DNA of 64,000 bases from Xylaria sp. FL1777 (Eukaryota > Ascomycota > Sordariomycetes > Xylariales > Xylariaceae). The DNA lies in assembly GCA_022578965.1 (NCBI GenBank), contig MU400570.1, positions 181,800 to 245,799 on the forward strand. Reading direction: 5' to 3'. The notes under the pieces are model-generated. The model was not told where the DNA came from. It made no database searches and saw nothing but the letters and a program-made list of their open reading frames with translations. Positions 56,076-64,000 of this stretch are shown piece by piece (within the stretch, counting starts at the first letter, position 1; the number at the start of each line of letters is the position of its first letter). Position numbers and translations under genes: made by a program.

Positions 56076-57683
56076 TTACATTGTGCCGACATTCTCGTCC
56101 CACCAGGCCTTCCAATCAACCGTCTTCCCGGCCCTCCTTGCGTCCTCGGCTGCGAACACCATCGCGTGACTGCGGATGAACTCCTCTAGACTACATCCGA
56201 TGAACTCACGCTGGGCGTCCTCCGCCTTCCACCCGCCGTTCTTGACCCTGTCGACAGCGAGGATAAACTGCCTCGTAAGGCCGTGGTCACCGCCCCCATG
56301 TCCGAGGCTCTCCAATTTCGGCTGATATGTCTTTGTCTCACCTGTTCGGAAATCCTCGATCGTGATGGTCTTGGAGTCCGCGTAGATCTCGCCCTCCGTG
56401 CCGTAGACGTAGGTGTACCGCTGGCATTGCTTCTTAGTCTGCGCAATCATGTGGAACGTCGCCTGCTTGGCGCCTCGCGCGTCGTTGGAACCTGGCATTG
56501 GATCCTCCTCCCAGGTCATTACTACGACCTGCTCGTCACACACGTCGTTGTCTGACTCGAACACGCAGCGGCCAAACCAGTTCTTGCCATCGATTATCTC
56601 CTGCGGCGTCGAGCTGTCATAGTCCTCGGCAAGCTTGGGAAGTATTGCGGCTTTCGCCTTCTCAATATCGCCGCCGAAGCTCTCTATGTCCGGAAGGACG
56701 ATGCTGATGGGCCACCTGATATTACCAGTTTCGACTCCCTGGTGTTTGGGGCCGACGTAGATGCGTTTACTAGAGTATATACAGTCCGGCTCAGCGGAAC
56801 AACTGAGGCAGTTGGTCGCATTGCCTGCTGCTTTGGGTTTTCTACTATTCTTGAAGAATTGTAGCGAGCCAGTAGATGTGACGGATGCCGGTAGATGTTC
56901 AGGCGCATGCGACCCAGGTGCAGGGGAGCACAAGAGCCACAAGATGATGTCAATATCGTGACAGCTTTTGGTGAGTAGCGAAGGCGCTGTAATAGATTCC
57001 TTTCGCCAATTTCCACGCACATAACTGTGCGAAAAGTGCCAGAACCCTACCGGCTCTGTATGGTGCACGCTGAGGATGTCGCCAATGACCTTGTCTTCGA
57101 GCAGTAGCTTTCGTAGCATCATGTTGTGAGGTGAATAGCGCATCACATGCCCAACAGAGAATACCTTAGATGTTTGCAGCGGCGCCAACGCGCGGTATAT
57201 GTTAGTGCAGTCCTCAAGCGTGGTGGCGAGTGGCTTTTCACACATGATGTGAAGTCCAAGTGGTGCGAGAGCCATAATCACATCATGATGCATCTCGTCT
57301 CGTACACAAATAAAGGCCGCGTCAACGCCTTCTGGCACAGTCTCTCCCGCTGCCTGTCGTTTGCGGCGATCTATTTCCCACGCGACAAACTCTTTCCAGT
57401 CCTTAAAGCTTGATCCGTTTGGCGGCGCGGTCTTACCCCATATGAACTTGCCCCCGAAATCTTGGCGCTTGTAGTCGTCGGGCTCCGCAACTGCGGCGAT
57501 TACACCGTTGCTCGATTGGAGAGAGCATCTAGCATATGTACGACCACGAGATCCTGCGCCGACGATGAGTAGACGTGGTGGTTCGGCAGACATTGGAGGT
57601 GGAGATGGCGGCCGGACTTCAGCGTCGCCTAAGCTCTGCTCCAGGTCGGCAGGACCTTCATCTTGTAGGCTGTGAGGTGCCAT
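56076..57683 (-). CDS. Gfo/Idh/MocA family NAD(P)-dependent oxidoreductase, intronless
   Basis: This is a single exon of 535 residues, starting MAPHSLQDEGPADLEQ. After a 35-residue hydrophilic leader the Rossmann fold begins with LLIVGAGSRGRTYA (GxGxxG at 42-47). The family's cofactor/catalytic motif CEKPLATT follows, then VGHVMRYSPHN and SCHDIDIILWLL, which supplies the HD pair of the active site. A cysteine-rich insert, NCLSCSAEPDCIYSSKRIY, is typical of the subgroup that includes StrI-like proteins and may hold structure or metal. HGGGDHGLTRQFILAV near the C-terminus is another subgroup hallmark. Members oxidise or reduce sugars, inositols or related polyols using NAD(P); the substrate is not predictable. 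No targeting signal is evident. Confidence 0.92.
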   Translation of the reverse strand: MAPHSLQDEGPADLEQSLGDAEVRPPSPPPMSAEPPRLLIVGAGSRGRTYARCSLQSSNGVIAAVAEPDDYKRQDFGGKFIWGKTAPPNGSSFKDWKEFVAWEIDRRKRQAAGETVPEGVDAAFICVRDEMHHDVIMALAPLGLHIMCEKPLATTLEDCTNIYRALAPLQTSKVFSVGHVMRYSPHNMMLRKLLLEDKVIGDILSVHHTEPVGFWHFSHSYVRGNWRKESITAPSLLTKSCHDIDIILWLLCSPAPGSHAPEHLPASVTSTGSLQFFKNSRKPKAAGNATNCLSCSAEPDCIYSSKRIYVGPKHQGVETGNIRWPISIVLPDIESFGGDIEKAKAAILPKLAEDYDSSTPQEIIDGKNWFGRCVFESDNDVCDEQVVVMTWEEDPMPGSNDARGAKQATFHMIAQTKKQCQRYTYVYGTEGEIYADSKTITIEDFRTGETKTYQPKLESLGHGGGDHGLTRQFILAVDRVKNGGWKAEDAQREFIGCSLEEFIRSHAMVFAAEDARRAGKTVDWKAWWDENVGTM

Positions 57684-58769
57684 CGTGCCCGAAAATCAAT
57701 GGGTAATGTGATGTGAGATATCAGTAGCGATATATCGAAGGCAGGCAAATGTGTCAGTTAGATGGCGACCTTCTCCTCTATCTCGTAGCTGATGGACTCT
57801 GTAGATTACGGTGCTTGTATGTCCAGATTTATAGACACATACATACCACTGGTATCAATAGAAAGAGGGGTCATTAGTGAATACAGGAATCGCAAGTCCG
57901 ACGAACGTTCAGGACGCCGATGAATGGCTAAGTGCTAGATAGACCAACCATGAGTTGGTATGAATTGGTGGTGTACCTGAATAGGTACTATGTAGGTAGG
58001 TGGTGACCAATGAATGCTCTTGTAGATACCTATTTACAGCGGAGAATACCCTGGTACTATTTACCTAGCTTGGTTTTGTAACTATCAGCTTCTTGTTAGG
58101 AGTTCAACGTTCCATTTGATCGTCACTTGTTACCAACTTGTGATACTTTATTGGTCATTACTGGTCACCTACAACGCCACTTCTCCTATATAGTACAAAT
58201 TATCACGATAAGCTATCATAGACTCCAAGCCCCTAATGCACATGGGAGCAACGTGGTATGCGCCGCGCATAAAAGATGGATTACCTAACCTACCCCAAGC
58301 TCCTAACGCGCTATGCATGGGACAACCTTATAGCAACTTCAAATGTTATCTCGCAATTATAAATGAAGGGACAATACGGAGATATGCAATTTGATAGCTC
58401 TTACCTAAGCCCCCCTCAGGCAATTAAAACCTTGTATCACAGCCGCTAATTATATGCACATTATCACGATCCTGACACGACAAAAGATAGTAGGTTGGTC
58501 GGGACTAGCTACAGGGGAAAAGTTCTTCCAACAACACACCATTAACTAGCAAAAAGCAAAATCTTTAGAAAAACAAGGATTTGAATCCTGTGTCTCCCAA
58601 TGTAACATACCCTAAAGACGCAGTTACAATAGATGCGAAGCGCGCACTGCCTCTAGTTTGGTAACTCAGCTTGATCTACGTAATTATAGAGTACTGTCAT
58701 AGTGGAGTTGCAACTAGAGTATAGCTACCGGTAATTTTATCTCAGGTGCCTCAGACTAGAAACATAGAA
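57684..58769. other. Intergenic flank before the AT-rich block
   Basis: Promoter side of the Gfo/Idh gene, then unique AT-leaning sequence with no gene. A T-arm-like scrap at about 58,570-58,600 was examined and not called. Confidence 0.45.
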
Positions 58770-58833
58770 CAGCGGGCTACGCCCGCTGCAAGCTACGACC
58801 TACCTCCTTCGGAGGCCTATGCAGATATATCTG
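58770..58833. repeat. Cluster of three short palindromes at the AT-block boundary
   Basis: The first, 58770-58788, has 8-base arms around TAC (CAGCGGGC/GCCCGCTG). The second, 58803-58815, is CCTCC-TTC-GGAGG. The third, 58822-58833, is the perfect 12-base palindrome CAGATATATCTG, framed by CCTA/TAGG. They sit within 64 bases, about 20 bases before composition changes to very AT-rich. The arrangement resembles double-hairpin elements of fungal mitochondrial DNA, but this is only a resemblance. Confidence 0.75.
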
Positions 58834-58860
58834 TAGGTTTAAGGCCTGCGTTCTATATAT

Positions 58861-61800
58861 TTTAATCTAAAGCACCTTTGTTGATTTTTAAGCTAAGGTT
58901 TATTTTGTATATATATATATACTACTTATATTTATAGATTATTTATTAACAAAACTTAAAAAAAACAATTATAATATTACTTAAAGCTTTTTATAGTAAT
59001 ATTTATATTTAGTACTAATTTTATAATTAAAATACTTTATTATATTATAATATTTTAAACTTAAATAGTTAAAAATTAAGCTTTATTTATTAATTTATTA
59101 ATTAGTATTATTTTTTTACTTTACTATAAAACTGCAAACTTTTAATAATTTTAGCTTTAGCTTAATTAATAATTACTTTTTAAAAAAACTAATAGCTTTA
59201 AAACTTTTAAAATTTATTAAAAAACTTAGCAAACTAAATAAACTAACTAATAATGCAATATTAAAATATTTATTTAATAATTATATTTAATATTTTATGT
59301 AATATATTTTGCTGCAATTAAAATATAATTAATAATATATATTAAAATATAATTTTATATAAATTATTATTAATACTATTTTAAATTATTATTAATTTAA
59401 TAAATTATATAAGCTTAAGCTTAAAGCTAAACAAGTTAAGTTAATTTAGCATATAATATTTTATTATAATAATATTATATTAATAGTTTAAATTAATTAT
59501 AAAAAAAGCATTATATTATAAACTATTTTAATTATTATATAAAATATAATAACTTTATAGTTATACTTATTAAAATAATTAAAATATAACTAGTTTAACT
59601 TAATTGCTTAAATTTTTAATACTTATTTATTATTAATAATAAATAATATAATAAAAGTTAATTAATATTATATAAATAATTATAAAAGTATATTTTTATT
59701 ATTTAATAAAATAATATTATATAAATTAAATTAGTTTTAAAATATTTTATATATATTATTTTTAAGCTTAAATAAGCTACTTAAAAATACTTTATTAATT
59801 TGTTTTATAACTTTTTGTTTAATTAAAAAATTACGTTTATAGCTATTAATAAGCTTTATATAATTTATTAATAAAAAGATTTTTAAATTGCATACTTTAA
59901 TATATATTATATAAAAACGTTAGTTTTATAAAATATATTATAGTTTAGCTATATTATTACATTAAGCTTAAACGATTAAAAGTTTATATTATTTAAAGCT
60001 AAATTTTAATAATAAAGTATTTATTTAAAAAAACTACAATTTGTTTATGCTTTAATTAATTAGCTTAATATATTTTTTATTGTTTATTTTATAAAAAAAA
60101 GTACTATTATAAAAAATTACTAGTAATTAAGTTTTTTAATTAGTAAAACATAGCATAATATAATATATTTAATTTTTAAAACTATTATTTTTATAAATAG
60201 CAAAAAAAAGCTTATTATTATGCGCTATTTTTTAATAATATAGCTTTAAAAATTAAAGTTTACTTTAACTAAAATAAAGCGCTTTATTTAAAAATATAAT
60301 ATAAATATATGTTTTAATAATTAATAATAATTATATAACAAGTTTATAAAGCTAAACTTTTTTTATTAAATTATGTTTATTATTATAGCTTTTAAAATAA
60401 AAATAAATATTTATAATATAATGCATATTATTTAGTTTAGCTTTATTGCTTTTAAAAACTTTTTAAACTTGTTATAAAAGTTTAATTAAGCTATTTAAAA
60501 TAATATAATATAAAAAACAACATTTTTTTTTGCTTTTTATTAGTATTTTAATTTATTAAAAGCATAAAAAGTTAAGCTTTTTAAACTAAAACATAAAAAA
60601 AAGCTACTAAAAAATAATTAAAGTAATTTATGCTTTATAATAAATATAAACAATAATACATTAAAAAGCTTAACGTTTAGCTATATATAATTTATACTAT
60701 TAAATTATTAATTAATTATAATTAATAAGCTTAAAAATAAAAATAGTTTAATAGTTAACTTTAAACTAAAATAGTTTAAACTAATTAAGCTTATTAAATA
60801 AACTAAAGCTAAACTAAAGTTTAAAAATAAACTATAAGCTATTTAATTAAGTATATATAAGTTTATAAATATAAAATGCTTTAAAAAGTATACTTTATAG
60901 TTTTTATAATAGCTAAATAATAAAAATATTAAAAAGCAAAAAAATATATAATAAAAAGTATACTATAACTTATATTATTATAACTTTAGCTAACTATTAA
61001 AATTATTGCTAAAAATATGCTAATAGTTTATGCTTTAAAAAAGAATTATTTTTTAGTTTTTATAGCAAAAGCTCTAAAAATTTTACGCAAAATACTTTGC
61101 AAATTTATATTAACACTTAAACTTTGCTATTATAATAAACCTATTATATATTAATATAACAGGTTTGCTTTTAGGGTCTTAATTTGCAGGTAATAATAAA
61201 ATCCTTAACAGTAATCCGTTAAAGAGGTTTTTAAAGTACTTTTACTATTATGCATTAATAAAAGTCTTAAAGGTTTAAAAGTAATAAATATATTAATGCT
61301 TAGCAATTATAAAAAGATTAATAGCTAAAGAACTAAAACTAAATAAATAACTAAATATAAAAAATGCATGTTTATATAAATAAAAAAAACAGTAATAATA
61401 ATTTATAAATATTGCTTTTTTTAATAAACTTAATGCTATATTATTTTAAGTTTAAAGCTTAATAAACTTAACACTTAAATTTATTAAGTTTAAAGCTTAA
61501 TAAACTTAACGCTTAAGTTTATTAAGTTTATATATTAAACTTTTATAGTAGTTTAAATATATATTTTTTTAACAAATAAAACTTTTTTTATGTATGCCTT
61601 TTTTATATTTAGCTTTTTAACCGGCTTAATTAGCTTATTTTATAACATTATTTTTCTTTTTCTATAATTATTGTTTTAACAATTCTGTATTTCTTCTTTC
61701 GTAAGTTTTTTTTTTTTATTTTTTGTTTTTTGTTTTTTGCGCTTATTATGTTTAGTAAAGTTTTTAAAAAACCTTGCTTGTTGCATTTTGAACAAAAAGC

Positions 61801-64000
61801 TTAATAAAACTTTGCTTTGCTTTTTTTTATTAAACTAAAATTAATTAAAATAGCTTTATATTTTTGCTGCAATTGTTATAGCACAAAATGTTTAATATTA
61901 AAATTTAACTTTAATTAATATATTAAATATATTGCAGCTAAACAAGCAAATTATAACGCTAAAAGTTTGTTTTTAAAGTAAATATAATAGCTTACTTTTT
62001 AGCATAAAAAGCTAAAAAATAAATTAAACTTGCTAATAAAAAAGCATAAAAAAATAAGTGCAAAAATTTGCTATTTTAAGTAACAAAAGAAATTATAGCA
62101 AAAAAAAATAGCTGCTGCTATAACTTATAGTTTAAATAATTTAAAAAAGCTTAAGCAAATTAAAACAAAAAAGCGCTATATAACTAAAAAATAAAAATAA
62201 CGCATTAAAGTAATATAGCTATTGCTAGTTATTTTTTTAAAGCTTAATTAAAACGCGTTAAACACTTTATTTAAAGTTAATTTTTTTTTTTTAGCTTTAG
62301 CTAGTTAAAATGTTAATAGTAAAACTAATTTATAATTATTTTAGTAGTTTTTAAGTATTTTTTAAGTTCTTAAGTATTATTAGCGTATAAATATTTTTTT
62401 TATTTAACAAAATATTTAATATTATTGTTATTTTAATAGAAATCTAGTATATTTTTAACTTTATAAACGTTTTAATTTATTTTTATTTTTAGTTATGTTT
62501 TAATAAGTATTTTAATAAGTGCTAGTTTTAATAAAAAAATGTAAAAAATAAAGTAAATTTATATATTTTTTAGTAATAACAGTTTATAGTTAATAAATAA
62601 AATAACTTCTTTAATTTTAAAAAAACTAAGTTTTTTAAATTTTAATTTATTACTTAGTTGTTTTGTTTTAATTTAAAAAATATTAATGTTTATATTTTGT
62701 TTTTATTATAACAAATAAACTTTGTTTCTTTTTTTAAAAGTTAATTCTTTAGTTCGTTTTTTGTTATAATATATTAATATTTGTTATTATAAAAATTAAA
62801 AGCATAATTGCAGTTTAGCTTATAGCGTTTTAATTTTTATTACAATAATTTTTGCTTAAAGTACTATAGTTAAAATAACAAGTGCTTTTATTAAAGTTTT
62901 TTTTTGTTTTTTAATAGTTGTTTGCTATTTATAAATAGCTTTATGCAAAAATATATTTATGTTTTTGTTTGTTAATATATTATATAAAATTTATGCTATT
63001 AATAATAGTTTTACTTAATTGTTTTATTAATAGTTAATATAATTTTATAAATATTGTTTTAATATTTAGTTTAGTTTTTTTGTTTGTTTATTTATTTATA
63101 AGTAATAAGCAATTAAAAACTTTAGTTTAATACTAATAAGTTTAAAAAAACTAGTTTTAAACTTAAAAGTAAATAATTTATTTTAATTTAAAATAATTTT
63201 TTTTAATAGCTTATGCTTATTTAAATATTAGCATATAAAAGCATATATAAGTTATTTAGCTGTTATATTTTCTTTAAACAGTAAAAAATAAGCATACTTA
63301 GTAAGTTTATTAATAATAACTTATATTTTATTATATTATATTTTTATAACTAGATTAATTAATAAAAATAATGCTATAATAAAATCTTAAGCAATAGTAT
63401 GCTATACTTATTTAAGTATTTATATAAGTTATAGCAGTTTATAAAGCTTATATTAAGCTACTTTAGCTTTATTACAAATATTGCACTTTTTTATAATAAA
63501 TTTAACTATGTTTTATAGTTCTAAAAAATTATACTTTTTTTATAATTGTTTAACTGTTTTTATTGCTTTTTAGTGTTTATATAATAAGTATTTATAAAAT
63601 TTCTTAATAAACTTATTTTATAAAAACTTTAGTAAATAAACTTTATATTTATATATTAGCTTGTTATTTTTTAATTTTTTGTGTTTTTATAGTTATATTA
63701 ACTTTTTTAAGTTATAAGCTTATTATAGCTATATATTTATAAAGTTCTTAAGTATAACTTCGATTTTTAAGCTTTTATTTCTTTAAAAATATAGTACTTA
63801 AATGTTTTTTTTTAGAACTTTAAATTTCTTTTAACCTTATTAACTAAGTATGTTTGTTTAAATGTTTTTCTTTTTTTTAATGTAATATATTTTAAAGTTA
63901 AACTTAAAAAAAAAACCATTTAATTTTTATATTATTTAGTAATTTTTTATATAGTTATAAATTTTATTAAGTTTTAATAATTTAAATAAATTTTAATTAG
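58861..64000. repeat. Extremely AT-rich block, probable RIP-degraded repeat or heterochromatin
   Basis: From about 58,860 to the end the sequence is almost entirely A and T. TTA, TAA and TATA runs are dense and no open frame of 60 codons exists on either strand across 5.1 kb. Most surviving C bases appear to precede T and most G to follow A, as expected when CpA/TpG sites have been converted to TpA by repeat-induced point mutation. CpG is nearly absent. Slightly richer patches (for example 61,170-61,270) may be less mutated remnants. The original element cannot be identified. The block continues past the window, so its full length and right border are unknown. Confidence 0.8.
61448..61531. 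repeat. 38-bp tandem repeat inside the AT-rich block
   Basis: Two full 38-base copies begin at 61448 and 61486, with the start of a third at 61524. The copies differ at two sites, both A/G transitions, the type of change RIP makes. Confidence 0.8.

Noticed and set aside
40712..57683. Secondary-metabolite biosynthetic cluster
   Set aside because: No polyketide synthase, NRPS, terpene cyclase, P450, transporter or cluster regulator is present in the segment.
58565..58600. GGATTTGAATCC segment resembling a T-arm
   Set aside because: Self-complementary by itself and without an A-box or acceptor stem in range.
58861..64000. Possible mitochondrial insertion (because of high AT)
   Set aside because: No open frames, rRNA or tRNA of mitochondrial type visible, and the dinucleotide pattern fits RIP better; not fully excluded without a search.

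Overview
This window is nuclear DNA from a filamentous ascomycete (Pezizomycotina). The most likely class is Sordariomycetes, which is an inference. The evidence is short 50-160 nt introns with GTRNGT donors and CTAAC/CTGAC branch points, dispersed TAGG/CCTA microsatellites in nearly every intergenic gap, a GH7 and a GH12 cellulase, fungal-type TSC1, and a terminal AT-rich block that looks like a repeat destroyed by repeat-induced point mutation (RIP). Exon structures were joined by hand from splice signals, reading phase and family conservation. Eighteen protein-coding genes are supported, one of them truncated by the left edge.

Positions 1-25,000 are a conserved core arm. In order they hold: a DAGK-like lipid kinase (partial), an interrupted tRNA-like pol III element, a CCDC124/DUF1014 ribosome-associated protein, the mitochondrial CoA carrier Leu5, a TM9/Emp70 nonaspanin, a CSC1/OSCA-like (DUF221) channel, an MT-A70/METTL4-type adenine methyltransferase, mitochondrial ribosomal protein uL23m, a DJ-1/PfpI protein and TSC1 (hamartin).

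Positions 25,000-38,300 contain a GH7 cellobiohydrolase with a long upstream region (four GGCTAA motifs and a coding-like relic ORF), a kinesin-6-like motor with a large motor-domain insert, and a highly acidic protein that I do not recognise.

Positions 38,300-57,700 are gene-sparse and accessory: a BBE-like FAD oxidoreductase that lacks the usual flavin-linking histidine, an SDR, an intronless MlrC/M81 metallopeptidase-family protein, an isochorismatase-family hydrolase, a class III (CaiB/BaiF) CoA-transferase, a GH12 endoglucanase and an intronless Gfo/Idh/MocA oxidoreductase. Five of these seven are small-molecule redox, hydrolase or CoA-transfer enzymes with no polyketide or peptide synthase backbone nearby. 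A catabolic island is possible, though co-function is only inferred.

From about 58,860 to the end the sequence becomes extremely AT-rich and has no ORF of useful size. A cluster of perfect palindromes (58,770-58,833) sits immediately before the transition. No CRISPR array, no intact transposon and no rRNA was found. The best candidates for something undescribed are the palindrome cluster at the AT-block boundary, the accessory enzyme island, and the acidic nuclear-looking protein at 36,504-38,289.
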